A stretch of 64,000 nucleotides of DNA from Thiosocius sp963753845. GTDB lineage: Bacteria; Pseudomonadota; Gammaproteobacteria; Chromatiales; Chromatiaceae. The position numbers and the translations under genes are program-made. Shown piece after piece: positions 7,833 through 18,571 of the stretch; within the stretch, counting starts at the first letter, position 1; each line of letters opens with the position of its first letter. The stretch spans positions 65,854 through 129,853 of the forward strand of contig CAVWEI010000035.1 of NCBI GenBank assembly GCA_963753845.1. The letters are read 5' to 3'. Under the pieces are notes generated by a model. That model did no database searches. It saw only the letters and a list, made by a program, of their open reading frames with translations, and was not told the DNA's origin.

Positions 7833-9485
7833 ATGGATAACCTCCGACTGATTCTGTTTATGACCCTGGCGTTCCTCGGTATGTTGTTGTACCAGGCATG
7901 GCAAAATGACTATGGCCCTGCCCCCCAGACTGTCGCCGAAAATTCCGGACAAGAGACCAAGTCCACCGGTGATACACCCGATGCACCGAAACAGGCCGAC
8001 ATCGACAGCGCAGCCCCGAGTATCCCCGGCCTGGAAGCGGCCTCAACCAGCGCCGGGGCGAGCCTGGTCAAGGTACGCACAGACACGCTCGATGTCGTTA
8101 TCGATACGCGTGGTGGAACCATCGTCGATGCACGGTTGATCGAATATCCGGTTGCGGTCAACCGTCCAGACGAAAAGTACCGTCTGCTCAGTCAGCGCCC
8201 TTCCGACTATTTCATCGTCCAATCCGGACTGCTGGGGGCGGAAACCGCGCGTACCCCGACCCACGAAGCGGTCTTTACAGCTGCTTCCGACCAGTTCGAA
8301 CTCAAGGAGGGTGACGACACCCTTCAGGTCGATCTGCACTGGCAGTCTCCAGATGGGGTGAGGGTCGTCAAGCGTTTCACTTTCAACCGCGACAGCTACG
8401 TCGTCCAGTTGGAACAGCTCGTCAACAACGGGTCAGATACCGTGTGGACCGGCCGCGACTACCGCCAGCTCCAACGCGGCGAACCGACTGAATCCGGCAA
8501 TGCGTTGATGTACACCTATACTGGCGGCGCTGTTTACAGCCAGGAAGACAAGTATCAGAAATACGATTTCGAGGAACTCGGTTCCGGCCAGCTGGACCGG
8601 GATGTAATCGATGGCTGGGTGGCGATGATCCAGCACTACTTCCTCACAGCAATCGTGCCGCCACGGGGCGAACAGCAGCATTTCTACGGCAAACGCCTGG
8701 GCAATGGCCGAGCCGTGATCGGTGCATACAGCCCTGCAAGGACCATAGAGCCCGGTTCGGGGGACAGCTTTACGGGTCTTATGTTCCTGGGACCCAAGTT
8801 GCAGGCCGAGCTGGAAGCGACCGCCGAAGGCCTAGACCTGACCGTGGACTATGGTTTCCTCGTGGTCATCGCCAAGCCGATGTACTGGATACTCGAGCAG
8901 ATCCAGAGCTTTGTACATAACTGGGGCTGGACCATCATCATCTTCACCATCCTGATCAAGCTGGCGTTCTTCAAGTTGTCCGAGACCAGTTACAAGTCGA
9001 TGGCCAATATGCGCAAGATGACGCCGCGTATCCAGGCGCTAAAGGACCGCTTTGGCGACGACAAGCAGCGCCTGCAGCAGGCGATGATGGAGATGTACAA
9101 GACCGAAAAGATCAATCCGCTCGGCGGCTGCCTGCCGATGCTGGTTCAGATGCCCTTCTTCATCGCTTTGTACTGGGTGCTGCTCGAAAGCGTCGAACTG
9201 CGACAGGCCCCCTGGATCCTTTGGATCAAGGACCTGTCGATAAAGGATCCCTATTTCGTACTGCCGGTGATCATGGGCATATCTATGTTCGTTCAGCAAA
9301 AGCTGAACCCGCCCCCGCCGGATCCCATGCAGGCCAAGATCATGATGGCCCTGCCCCTGGTCTTCACCGGTATGTTTGCTTTCTTTCCCTCGGGTCTGGT
9401 CCTTTACTGGGTGGTCAACAACCTGCTTTCGATTGCGCAGCAGTGGGTCATCACCAAGCGTATCGAGCAGGGCGCATCGGGCTGA
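7833..9485 (+). CDS. yidC: membrane protein insertase YidC
   Basis: Inner-membrane insertase that folds and inserts proteins alone or with SecYEG. The 550 residues fit the long gammaproteobacterial form. Seen: an N-terminal membrane anchor (about residues 4-22), a large periplasmic domain (about 55-350), then the five-helix core beginning near residue 360, with GGCLPMLVQMPFFIALYWVL and the last two segments near FVLPVIMGISMFVQQKLNP and GMFAFFPSGLVLYW. It sits between rnpA and mnmE. The small yidD gene normally found before it is absent: only 110 bases separate rnpA from yidC. Confidence 0.97.
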   Translation: MDNLRLILFMTLAFLGMLLYQAWQNDYGPAPQTVAENSGQETKSTGDTPDAPKQADIDSAAPSIPGLEAASTSAGASLVKVRTDTLDVVIDTRGGTIVDARLIEYPVAVNRPDEKYRLLSQRPSDYFIVQSGLLGAETARTPTHEAVFTAASDQFELKEGDDTLQVDLHWQSPDGVRVVKRFTFNRDSYVVQLEQLVNNGSDTVWTGRDYRQLQRGEPTESGNALMYTYTGGAVYSQEDKYQKYDFEELGSGQLDRDVIDGWVAMIQHYFLTAIVPPRGEQQHFYGKRLGNGRAVIGAYSPARTIEPGSGDSFTGLMFLGPKLQAELEATAEGLDLTVDYGFLVVIAKPMYWILEQIQSFVHNWGWTIIIFTILIKLAFFKLSETSYKSMANMRKMTPRIQALKDRFGDDKQRLQQAMMEMYKTEKINPLGGCLPMLVQMPFFIALYWVLLESVELRQAPWILWIKDLSIKDPYFVLPVIMGISMFVQQKLNPPPPDPMQAKIMMALPLVFTGMFAFFPSGLVLYWVVNNLLSIAQQWVITKRIEQGASG

Positions 9486-9494
9486 CGACTTTTC

Positions 9495-10847
9495 GTGGTC
9501 GACCCGGCTACCGACACAATAGCGGCTATTGCCACACCACCCGGCAGGGGCGGTGTGGGTATAGTGCGCGTATCCGGTTCCCGGGTGGCCGCTATCGCAA
9601 TCCCGATACTGGGTGAGCTGCCAGCCCCCCGCCAAGCACATTTCTCGCGTTTCCTGGACGCTGACGGTAAGGCCCTGGACGAGGGGCTGGCGCTGTTTTT
9701 CAAGGCGCCTGCCTCTTTTACCGGCGAAGACATCCTTGAACTGCAGGGTCACGGCGGCATGGTGGTCATGGACCTGTTACTTCAGCGCACCATCGAACTG
9801 GGAGCCCGCTTGGCCGAGCCGGGTGAGTTTTCGCGCCGGGCCTACCTCAACGACAAACTCGACCTCGCCCAGGCCGAGGCGGTTGCAGACCTGATCGACA
9901 GCCAGACACGAGCCGCTGCCCGCTCCGCAGTGCGTTCCCTGACAGGGGAGTTCTCCGACCAGGTCCACGCCCTGGTCACTGAAATCACTCGTCTGCGGAT
10001 ATTCGTCGAGGCTGCCATCGACTTTCCCGAGGAAGAGATAGACTTTCTCGCCGACAGTCATGTCGCCGACGATCTGGCTGCGCTAATAAAGCGCGTCGAA
10101 GACCTGTTACGTCGGGCGAACACGGGCAGATTGCTACGCGACGGCCTGACCCTGGTGATTGCCGGCCTGCCGAATGCTGGCAAGTCGAGCCTGATGAATG
10201 CACTGACCGGCCAGGACAGTGCCATCGTGACCCAAATACCGGGCACGACGCGCGACGTGCTTCGGGAACAGCTCGATCTTGATGGCCTCCCCGTTCATAT
10301 CGTGGACACCGCGGGCCTGCGCGAGTCAGGCGACGAAGTGGAACGCGAAGGCGTACGAAGGGCGCGTGCCGAGATCGCCCGTGCCGACCACGCGCTTTGG
10401 GTGTTCGACGGACAGCAGGATCCGGAGGCGATGGGACTGGCAACCACAGACCTCCCCCAGGGCCTGTCCGTAACACGGGTTCGCAACAAGGCGGACCTGT
10501 CCGCAAGCCCGCTCGGCCTTCATCATGTGCACGGCACACCCGAGATCACCGTTTCGGCCAAGACGGGGGCGGGCATGGATGCACTGAGAGACTATCTGAA
10601 ACGGCTGGTCTCTTTCGAAGGTGCAGCGGAGGGCGACTTCAGCGCGCGGCGTCGCCACCTCGATGCGATATCACGTGCACACGCGATGCTGCTGGTGGGC
10701 CGCGATGCCCTGTCTTCCGGGCAGGCCGGCGAACTCCTGGCCGAGGACCTGCGCCAGGCGCAGTTGTCACTGTCCGAGATTACCGGTGAGTTCAGTGCGG
10801 ATGACCTGCTCGGCGAGATCTTCGGCAGTTTCTGTATCGGCAAATGA
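9495..10847 (+). CDS. mnmE: tRNA modification GTPase MnmE
   Basis: GTPase that, with MnmG, makes the cmnm5 group on wobble uridine 34 of certain tRNAs. The product is 450 residues from a GTG start nine bases after yidC. Seen: the N-terminal folate-binding domain with PPGRGGVGIVRVSG, the G domain with GLPNAGKSSLMN (about residues 222-233), IPGTTRD, DTAGLR and NKAD, and the C-terminal catalytic CIGK. The partner gene mnmG lies in this window at 15.5 kb, separated by an inserted leftward operon. Confidence 0.98.
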   Translation: MVDPATDTIAAIATPPGRGGVGIVRVSGSRVAAIAIPILGELPAPRQAHFSRFLDADGKALDEGLALFFKAPASFTGEDILELQGHGGMVVMDLLLQRTIELGARLAEPGEFSRRAYLNDKLDLAQAEAVADLIDSQTRAAARSAVRSLTGEFSDQVHALVTEITRLRIFVEAAIDFPEEEIDFLADSHVADDLAALIKRVEDLLRRANTGRLLRDGLTLVIAGLPNAGKSSLMNALTGQDSAIVTQIPGTTRDVLREQLDLDGLPVHIVDTAGLRESGDEVEREGVRRARAEIARADHALWVFDGQQDPEAMGLATTDLPQGLSVTRVRNKADLSASPLGLHHVHGTPEITVSAKTGAGMDALRDYLKRLVSFEGAAEGDFSARRRHLDAISRAHAMLLVGRDALSSGQAGELLAEDLRQAQLSLSEITGEFSADDLLGEIFGSFCIGK

Positions 10848-10909
10848 ACTAGCCGGGAGCGATAGGCTTTTTGACTTGAGCGCAGGCCCAGAAAATTCCA
10901 GTGTAACGA

Positions 10910-12880
10910 CTATCGCAGATCGAGTTCCCGGATATGCCTGCGTAGCGCCCTGATCTGTTGTGGGTCAGACTGGCGCCCGTATCGAAGCTGAACATACATG
11001 CGGTTGATCGCAGACAATTGCCTCGATGCATCCGGGAAGGTTTTGGTCGCCAGTGTGCATACCGTATCCGGCCCCTGCCAGGGCGCGGTCTGTACACCCG
11101 CCCGATGAACCTTGCGGAGGAATCCCTGCCAGAGAACCGGAAGCGGGTCGATCCTGCGAGGTCGGGGCAACCGTGCCACCAGGTAAACGAAGGTTATCGC
11201 CAGACCACTCCCGGCCAGGAGCGCGATTGCCAGGCCGAAGCCCTCCAGCTTGCGCACGCCGAACATCTGCAGCAGGCCGTTCTGGCGCTCCGCGGTAAAA
11301 CCGACGACCCAGCGATGCCAGCCAAGATCGACTGCGTCCGCAAGCCAGGCGGCATCCTGCCAGACGCCACCCAGGAGACCCTGGCCATCGACGCTGAAAA
11401 CGACACGGTCGGCGCCCTGAGACAGAGTTGTATCGATAGACTGTTCGATTCGTTCGGGCGCCACCGCGGCGGTCGGGTCCACGCGCCACCACCCCAGGTC
11501 CGGCAGCCAGATCTCCGTCCAGGCATGTGCATCGGCCTGCCGCACCACCCAATGATCCGAATGCGGGTTCGGTTCGCCTCCCTGGTACCCGAGCACCACC
11601 CGCGATGGGATACCCGCGATGCGCATCAACAAGGCAAAGCTGCCGGCGTAGTGTTCGCAGAAACCGCGCCTGGTCTCGAACAGGAACTGTTCCATGGCAT
11701 CGCCATCCAGGATCCCTGGCGAGAGGGTGTACACGAACGGTTGGGTGCGAAAATAGTCGAGCGCCCGGCTCACGAGCTGCAACGGCTGTCCCGGGTTTGT
11801 CTGACCCTGCCATTTCGCCACCAGCGCAATGACCCGTGGTGAGATCCGTTCGGGCAGTTGCAGACTGCGGCGTCGCTCTTCGGCGCTGATGCTCAACATC
11901 CGGTATCCCGGATCGGAGCTTGCCCGATACGTCAGGCGCCGGCTGACCCTTTGGTCGCCAACCAGGGCGTAGTTGCTGTTCAGGTGGCTCGCGGGCGGCC
12001 CTTCGGCAACCACGTCCAGGCCGAAGAGCCAGTACTCTCCGGTCGGTTCGAGGGTCAATTCGTACCCGATCGACGACTGCAGGTCGACGCCTGGTTCCCG
12101 CAACGACCGCACCGGGACATGCCCGGCCGACCAGCGAGCGCCGTCGGTCTGCCACAGCACGGGTCCGCGCCAGTAGCGTTGCGGGGGTTCGGGTACCCGG
12201 TCGAGGAACCGTACGCGGAACGCGGTCGCGGTCGAACGGCTCAGGCTGCCGATATTGCCCAGGGTCATCTCGTCGCTGATCCCGGTGGTGGCGCCGGCCC
12301 TGTTGATGCCCCACAAAGGGGTCTGCAGTCGCGGAAACAGCAGGAATACGACCAGTGCAAGCGGCACTGCCGCCGCCAGCATGACAGCGGTGTAACGCAG
12401 CTGGGCCCTCAACTGGACCTCGACCCGGTTGAGCCCGACCTGGATCGCGGTCAGTGCCAGGACCGCCGCGAAAAGATACGCGGCCAGCCATAGCGACTGG
12501 TCGTACAGGAACTGCGTGAGTACCAGGAAATAGCCCAGGAATACGGTGAGATGGATATCCCGGCGCGCACGCAGCTCGAGCAGTTTCAGCCCGAGCATGA
12601 CCACCAGCAACGCGGTCCCCGCAAGCCTGCCGTCGTACAGGCCGGTGGTGACCACCACCAGCGCCAGGGCGGCGACCATCAGAAAGAACAGCAGCCAGCG
12701 GCCAGGCATCCAGCCCGGCCGCCTTTGCGCCAGCAGCCGCCAGACCACGGCGGCGTAAAAGAAACCGAGTATCGCCGGACTCAGATTGGCGGCATGCGGG
12801 GCCATCATCGCGCCCAGCAGCAGCAGGAGCGCGCTCAGCAGACGTGGCGGGATCGGCAGTGACGCCAGGGCATCACGCAT
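10910..12880 (-). CDS. TgpA-type membrane transglutaminase-like protease (DUF3488)
   Basis: Membrane protein with several N-terminal transmembrane helices (about residues 5-190), then a periplasmic transglutaminase-like domain and a further membrane helix near the C-terminus. The triad of the transglutaminase fold is visible: Cys in RRGFCEHYAG, His in DAHAWTEIW and Asp in WWRVDPTAA. I prefer the ATG at 12880, which overlaps the end of the DUF58 gene by 8 bases; ATGs at 12892 and 12931 are possible. It is the last gene of a MoxR-DUF58-TgpA operon. The family is linked to envelope function, and the substrate is unknown here. Confidence 0.9.
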   Translation of the reverse strand: MRDALASLPIPPRLLSALLLLLGAMMAPHAANLSPAILGFFYAAVVWRLLAQRRPGWMPGRWLLFFLMVAALALVVVTTGLYDGRLAGTALLVVMLGLKLLELRARRDIHLTVFLGYFLVLTQFLYDQSLWLAAYLFAAVLALTAIQVGLNRVEVQLRAQLRYTAVMLAAAVPLALVVFLLFPRLQTPLWGINRAGATTGISDEMTLGNIGSLSRSTATAFRVRFLDRVPEPPQRYWRGPVLWQTDGARWSAGHVPVRSLREPGVDLQSSIGYELTLEPTGEYWLFGLDVVAEGPPASHLNSNYALVGDQRVSRRLTYRASSDPGYRMLSISAEERRRSLQLPERISPRVIALVAKWQGQTNPGQPLQLVSRALDYFRTQPFVYTLSPGILDGDAMEQFLFETRRGFCEHYAGSFALLMRIAGIPSRVVLGYQGGEPNPHSDHWVVRQADAHAWTEIWLPDLGWWRVDPTAAVAPERIEQSIDTTLSQGADRVVFSVDGQGLLGGVWQDAAWLADAVDLGWHRWVVGFTAERQNGLLQMFGVRKLEGFGLAIALLAGSGLAITFVYLVARLPRPRRIDPLPVLWQGFLRKVHRAGVQTAPWQGPDTVCTLATKTFPDASRQLSAINRMYVQLRYGRQSDPQQIRALRRHIRELDLR

Positions 12881-13811
12881 CTGGTAAACCATACAGTGCC
12901 AATTGCCGCAGGCACAGATGCCGATGTGCACCGCCGAGCCCGGGTTCGATCAGCGCCCCCGGCATCTTCAATCCGTAGGTCTGCCCCGCCGCCTCGGCAT
13001 CCAGCACGGCACGGGTGAGCGCCGAAAGCCGGGTCTCCGTGTCGGCGCCGGGCGCGTCCTTCCAATCGATCCATAGCGGGGCCGCGGCCTGGCCGCTGAA
13101 CAAGCGGGTATTCAGACCGCGATCCCGGGCATAGCTTTTCCAGTCGATCGTGGAGGGTCGATCACCGGGCCGGTAACCGCGCAGGCCCGCAAAATCCTCG
13201 CGCCCGGCACCCTCTTCGCCGCCATCGCGGGATTCGCCCTGGCTGCCCGGCCGCACCCAGGCATCCCCCGGCCTGGGATACACCAGGATGGGGCGATCGC
13301 AGGCCACGTAGCACCAGGCACGGAACAGGCCGACAGGATACTGGGTGCTGACGACAAGCCGCCCACCCGGGTGCAGACCTCGCGGCAGGTCCGGGATCGA
13401 CAACTGCTGCGACTGAGCACCTGACCCGGTACCCAGATCGACCAGTACCGGCTCCGCATCTTCGAACATCAGCTGAATGGCTGCACGCCCGCGCCCCCCG
13501 GCGTCGAGGTCGATAACGAATCGTGCCTGTTCGCCCGCAAATATCGGGGCCGCTCCCTGGCAGACCAGCCGGAGGCCTTTCAGATTGCGCCAGGTCAGGT
13601 AGATTGCATTGCTGCCCATACCGGCGAGCAGAAAAGTCAGCAGATGAGCGGGGTTGTTGCCATAGTTGACCGCGCCAAGCAGCATCAGAAAAAGCAGCGA
13701 AGCAAAAATGTAGCCGTAGCGTGTGGGCAGAATGTAGATTCGCCGCGCGCCGATCTCGGCGCGCCCGGCGGCCGAGACCCTTTCGACCCGCATCCAGTCG
13801 GCCAGGGCCAT
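12873..13811 (-). CDS. DUF58 domain-containing protein
   Basis: 312 residues. Two membrane segments near the N-terminus (about residues 30-70) precede a soluble region with the DUF58 core GYRPGDRPSTIDWKSYARDR (about residues 212-231). DUF58 proteins are von Willebrand A-like and almost always travel with a MoxR ATPase and a TgpA-like transglutaminase, exactly as here. The MoxR stop is two bases upstream and the TgpA start overlaps its end, so the three are probably translationally coupled. The exact biochemical role is unknown. Confidence 0.9.
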   Translation of the reverse strand: MALADWMRVERVSAAGRAEIGARRIYILPTRYGYIFASLLFLMLLGAVNYGNNPAHLLTFLLAGMGSNAIYLTWRNLKGLRLVCQGAAPIFAGEQARFVIDLDAGGRGRAAIQLMFEDAEPVLVDLGTGSGAQSQQLSIPDLPRGLHPGGRLVVSTQYPVGLFRAWCYVACDRPILVYPRPGDAWVRPGSQGESRDGGEEGAGREDFAGLRGYRPGDRPSTIDWKSYARDRGLNTRLFSGQAAAPLWIDWKDAPGADTETRLSALTRAVLDAEAAGQTYGLKMPGALIEPGLGGAHRHLCLRQLALYGLPDA

Positions 13812-13813
13812 GA

Positions 13814-14755
<942 letters not shown>

Positions 14756-14860
14756 CTGCTCAATGGCCTTTCGCTGTTCCCATTGCCTGATTATCGGCCC
14801 CCAGCGGCGAATCTCCAGCGCGTTACGGCAGGGGTATTCGTTTGCACCGGGCACACAGGG

Positions 14861-15385
14861 TCATTCTGCAAGCAGGGCCATGATCTCATCCTCGATGCGT
14901 CTGGCGCGTGCGTCGCCGCGGTGCGTCTCGCCGACATGCACGGAACGAATCCGGCCGTTCTTGTCGACCAGATAGTAGGCTGGCCAGTAGCGGTTGCCCA
15001 GCGCGCGCCAGTACGCGAAGTCGTTGTCCATCATCACCGGGTGCTGCAGGCCGAACTCGCGGACCTTGGCGGCCACCCGGGCGGGATCGTGTTCGTGATC
15101 AAACTCCGGGCTGTGAATCCCGATTACCTGGAAGGGCTGACCGGCGAGTTCCGCCTCGAGTGCCTTCAGCCAGGGGAAAGAGCGGTAGCAGTTCCAGCAG
15201 TCGTAGGTCCAGACGTCGACCAGCAGTACCTGGCCGCGCAACTTTTCAACCCGTAAGGGCTCGCTGTTGAACCAGTTTTCGCTTGCACTGCTGGTGAACT
15301 CGGGCAGCGGACGCGGGTCCATTGCCTTTGCTGGGGCCAGGGCCAGGATGGCCAGCGCAAGGACAAGCAGCCGGATGTTGTTCAT
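14861..15385 (-). CDS. exported thioredoxin-like (redoxin) protein
   Basis: From the ATG at 15385 the product is 174 residues, with a signal peptide (MNNIRLLVLALAILALAPAKA). A thioredoxin-fold domain follows, with the redox motif CWNC in VWTYDCWNCYRSFPW and the cis-Pro region RYWPAYYLVDKNG. This resembles TlpA/DipZ C-terminal redoxins that act on thiols in the periplasm. An upstream in-frame ATG at 15427 would add 14 residues before the signal peptide. It lies upstream of the MoxR operon on the same strand, with a 105-base gap. Confidence 0.85.
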   Translation of the reverse strand: MNNIRLLVLALAILALAPAKAMDPRPLPEFTSSASENWFNSEPLRVEKLRGQVLLVDVWTYDCWNCYRSFPWLKALEAELAGQPFQVIGIHSPEFDHEHDPARVAAKVREFGLQHPVMMDNDFAYWRALGNRYWPAYYLVDKNGRIRSVHVGETHRGDARARRIEDEIMALLAE

Positions 15386-15501
15386 AGGAGGGCTCTCTGT
15401 GATCCTCCCTACCAGACCGCCTGGCACCGGGAAACATTGCGGCGATGACGCGCCGCCTCGCCGGGTTTAGAATTACCGGCCTGAATTCAGAGGGTTAGTC
15501 C

Positions 15502-17376
15502 ATGTTCCATGCAGAGGCCTACGACGTCATCGTCGTCGGTGGTGGCCACGCGGGTACCGAGGCCGCTTTGGCGGCCGCGCGCATGGGCGTCAGGACCTTG
15601 TTGCTGTCGCACAGCATAGAGACCCTGGGCGCCATGAGCTGCAATCCGGCGATCGGCGGTATCGGCAAGGGTCACCTGGTCCGGGAGGTCGATGCCCTGG
15701 GGGGGCTGATGGCGCACGCGGCCGATCGCGCCGGTATTCAGTTTCGTACCCTCAATTCGCGCAAGGGTCCGGCAGTGCGCGCAACCCGAGCACAGGCCGA
15801 CCGCGTCCTGTACCGGGCTGCGGTGCGCGACGCCCTGCAGAGCCAGCCGAATCTGGACCTGTTCCAGCAGGCGGTGGACGACCTGATCGTCGAGGGCGGG
15901 CAGGTCACCGGGGTGGTCACACAGATGGGCCTGCGGTTTCGTGCGCGTGCCGTTGTTCTCACCGTGGGCACCTTTCTCGGTGGGCGCATCCATATCGGCC
16001 TGGAGAACTACCAGGGTGGCCGTGCGGGTGACCCGCCGAGCAATGCCCTGTCCCGGCGCCTGCGTGAAATGCCGTTTAATGTCGAGCGCCTGAAGACCGG
16101 CACGCCGCCGCGCATCGACAGCCGCAGCATCGACTATTCCCTGCTCGAGCCACAGCCGGGCGATGATCCCGCACCGGTCTTCTCGTTCATGGGCAGCCTC
16201 GCTGAACACCCGCGCCAGGTGCCCTGCCACATCACGCGCACCAATGCGCAGACCCACGAGATCATCCGCGGCGGCATGTCGCGTTCGCCCATGTACACGG
16301 GCGTGATCGAGGGCACGGGTCCACGCTACTGCCCGTCGATCGAGGACAAGGTGGTGCGCTTTGCCGACAAGGACTCGCACCAGATCTTCATCGAGCCCGA
16401 GGGCCTTAGCAGCAGCGAGGTCTATCCCAACGGCATCTCCACCTCGCTGCCGTTCGATGTGCAGTGGGAGCTGGTCCGTTCCATGCGTGGATTCGAGAAC
16501 GCCCGCATCACCCGTCCCGGGTACGCCATCGAGTATGACTTCTTCGATCCGCGCGATCTGCGTGGCTCGCTCGAGACCCGGTTCATCCAGGGCCTGTATT
16601 TCGCCGGCCAGATCAACGGCACCACCGGCTATGAAGAGGCCGCCGCGCAGGGCCTGCTGGCCGGGCTGAATGCCGCCCTGTGGGTACAGGGGCGCGAAAC
16701 CTGGTCCCCGCGTCGTGACGAGGCCTATCTCGGTGTCCTGGTCGACGACCTGATCACCCGCGGCACCGCCGAGCCCTATCGCATGTTTACCTCGCGGGCC
16801 GAGTACCGCCTGCTGCTGCGCGAAGACAATGCCGATTTGCGCCTGACCGAGACCGGCCGAAGCCTGGGCCTGGTGGACGATCGGCGCTGGGCCGCGTTCG
16901 AGGCCAAGCGCGAGGCGATTGCGCTGGAACAGCAGCGCCTGCGTGATACCTGGGTACGTCCGGCACTGATCGATGAAGCGACCCTGCAGGCGGCGATCGG
17001 CGATCCGCTGCGCAGGGAGGCGCGCGCGCTTGACCTGATTGCTCGGCCGCAGGCCAGCTATGCGAGCGTCACCGGCCTGCCCGGTGTCGGTGTGGGCACA
17101 CAGAACCCCGCGGTGCAGGAGCAGATCGAGATCCAGGCCAAGTATGCCGGCTATATCGATCGCCAGTCTGACGAGATCCAGCGTGCGCGCAACAGCGAGG
17201 CCCTGCGTCTGCCGGTCGATCTCGATTTTTCGCGGGTCAAGGGACTGTCTTCCGAGGTGCGCGAAAAGCTCAACCGCCACCGCCCGGAGACCATCGGCCA
17301 GGCCGGCCGTATCCCCGGTGTAACCCCCGCTGCAGTCTCCCTGCTGCTCATCCACATGAAAAAGAAATCGGCTTGA
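15502..17376 (+). CDS. mnmG: tRNA uridine-5-carboxymethylaminomethyl modification enzyme MnmG
   Basis: FAD enzyme that works with MnmE to modify U34 of tRNAs. The 624 residues are close to the usual length. Seen: the Rossmann FAD motif DVIVVGGGHAGTEAALAAAR at the N-terminus, the SCNPAIGGIGKGHLVRE motif, the second signature GTPPRIDSRSIDYS, and the PGVTPAAVSLLLIH helical end. It starts the mnmG-rsmG-parA-parB block, although two additional genes separate it from rsmG. Confidence 0.98.
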   Translation: MFHAEAYDVIVVGGGHAGTEAALAAARMGVRTLLLSHSIETLGAMSCNPAIGGIGKGHLVREVDALGGLMAHAADRAGIQFRTLNSRKGPAVRATRAQADRVLYRAAVRDALQSQPNLDLFQQAVDDLIVEGGQVTGVVTQMGLRFRARAVVLTVGTFLGGRIHIGLENYQGGRAGDPPSNALSRRLREMPFNVERLKTGTPPRIDSRSIDYSLLEPQPGDDPAPVFSFMGSLAEHPRQVPCHITRTNAQTHEIIRGGMSRSPMYTGVIEGTGPRYCPSIEDKVVRFADKDSHQIFIEPEGLSSSEVYPNGISTSLPFDVQWELVRSMRGFENARITRPGYAIEYDFFDPRDLRGSLETRFIQGLYFAGQINGTTGYEEAAAQGLLAGLNAALWVQGRETWSPRRDEAYLGVLVDDLITRGTAEPYRMFTSRAEYRLLLREDNADLRLTETGRSLGLVDDRRWAAFEAKREAIALEQQRLRDTWVRPALIDEATLQAAIGDPLRREARALDLIARPQASYASVTGLPGVGVGTQNPAVQEQIEIQAKYAGYIDRQSDEIQRARNSEALRLPVDLDFSRVKGLSSEVREKLNRHRPETIGQAGRIPGVTPAAVSLLLIHMKKKSA

Positions 17377-17452
17377 CCGCCCGCCCGCGCGATATCAGCT
17401 TTGACGTCACGGAACCGATAAAGTGGCTGACAGCTGCGGACGGAGTCACACG

Positions 17453-18385
17453 ATGAGCGCTAACCGGGGATCATATTGTTTCGAGCAATTGCATATCGAC
17501 GTGGCCCGCAACACCACTGACGATTTCAACCCCTTCCACGATCCCAAGCGTTGGCAGCAAATTTGCAACAATCCGTTCGGCTCGACCATCGTGCTCGGAT
17601 TCCAGACCGAGTTCCTGGTTAGCGACCTGGTGACCAGGCAGCGCCGACTCGATATGAATAGTGACAGCCCGGACCACCTGGGTCTACATTTCAGCAATTT
17701 CGAGTTTCGTTTTGCAGGCGCGTTGAAACCGGGCGAACGTTTCGATATCGATGTGCGCAAGACGGTCGACAAGACCGCCAGTGGTGGCGGCTTGTCCAAT
17801 CGGGTGCTGGTACGCAAAGAAAACCGTGACCTGATCCTGATCGGCACCCAGAGCGATACGGCCGAGCCACGCTTTCTGGCGGACGTCGATCTTTCAGGCT
17901 TGCCGCCGCTCGCGCACCTGGCTGATCGCCAGATGATTTCAGGCAGCCCGTACTTCCACAAACGCAAGTTTCTAACCACCAGCAACGGCAAGAATTTTGT
18001 GCTGGCCGGTCTTGGCTCGCAGCAGGACTATTTCGACGAGCTGGACGAGTTCGTCCGCTTCCCGGCCGTGTTCACCGCCGCGCTCCTGTCATGCGGCCTG
18101 CTGGAAAAGGCTCGGCAGGAAGGATACGACTTTGAGGCGGACCCGGTCGTGTACACAAGCCACCAGATTTCGGTTGACCGCCGTCTGCAGGAAACCTTGC
18201 GCAGCAACGACCGGCTGCACCTTTTGATCGAGGGTCCGCTCGAGGCCGCTGAACTCGCCGCCACAGGCAGTGCCGAAAAGGAGCGTCAGCAATACCGCGT
18301 GATCGGTGCCCTGGACCGGGGCGAGATCCTGTTCCGGGCCAGGGTGCAGATGGCCGCACTGCACTCGATGATGGCCGCTGGCTGA
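17453..18385 (+). CDS. MaoC/hotdog-fold-like protein, function unknown
   Basis: About 310 residues from the ATG at 17453, preceded by CGGAG at good distance; an in-frame ATG at 17423 lacks this. The N-terminal part contains TTDDFNPFHDPKRW followed by FGSTIVLGF, which resembles the catalytic Asp-x-Asn-Pro-x-His signature and following glycine of MaoC-type hydratases. A second similar half may follow, as in double-hotdog enzymes. No signal peptide is seen. A fatty-acid or thioester role is an inference. It is inserted between mnmG and rsmG and is convergent with the GST gene. Confidence 0.6.
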   Translation: MSANRGSYCFEQLHIDVARNTTDDFNPFHDPKRWQQICNNPFGSTIVLGFQTEFLVSDLVTRQRRLDMNSDSPDHLGLHFSNFEFRFAGALKPGERFDIDVRKTVDKTASGGGLSNRVLVRKENRDLILIGTQSDTAEPRFLADVDLSGLPPLAHLADRQMISGSPYFHKRKFLTTSNGKNFVLAGLGSQQDYFDELDEFVRFPAVFTAALLSCGLLEKARQEGYDFEADPVVYTSHQISVDRRLQETLRSNDRLHLLIEGPLEAAELAATGSAEKERQQYRVIGALDRGEILFRARVQMAALHSMMAAG

Positions 18386-18568
18386 GCGTTCCCTGGATCC
18401 GGTTTTAGCGGGCGAAGCGTGTTTCCAGGCGCCGGCGGTCGAGGCGATATCACGTGGGTCGGCAATCTTCCTGAAATATCCCTCGATCGTGAAGTTGTTG
18501 AGCAAGGTCTGCCAGGTGGCAAAGCTCAGCAGCCAGAAGAAGCGTTCAGCGGCCCGGGCGTTGTCCAT
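18089..18568 (-). CDS. possible small protein overlapping the hotdog gene
   Basis: An ATG at 18568, three bases past the GST stop on the same strand, opens a protein beginning MDNARAAERFFWLLSFATWQ. The first 45 or so residues look protein-like (aromatic, amphipathic). The frame then runs about 300 bases antisense into the preceding gene, where the composition becomes implausible. Either a short gene has lost its stop by frameshift, or the frame is spurious. Family not recognised. Confidence 0.25.
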   Translation of the reverse strand: MDNARAAERFFWLLSFATWQTLLNNFTIEGYFRKIADPRDIASTAGAWKHASPAKTGSRERSASGHHRVQCGHLHPGPEQDLAPVQGTDHAVLLTLLFGTACGGEFSGLERTLDQKVQPVVAAQGFLQTAVNRNLVACVHDRVRLKVVSFLPSLFQQAA

Positions 18569-18571
18569 CGT

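Noticed and set aside
15487..17355. Very long antisense frame opposite mnmG
   Set aside because: A shadow caused by high GC at third codon positions; no domain is recognisable and mnmG is certain.
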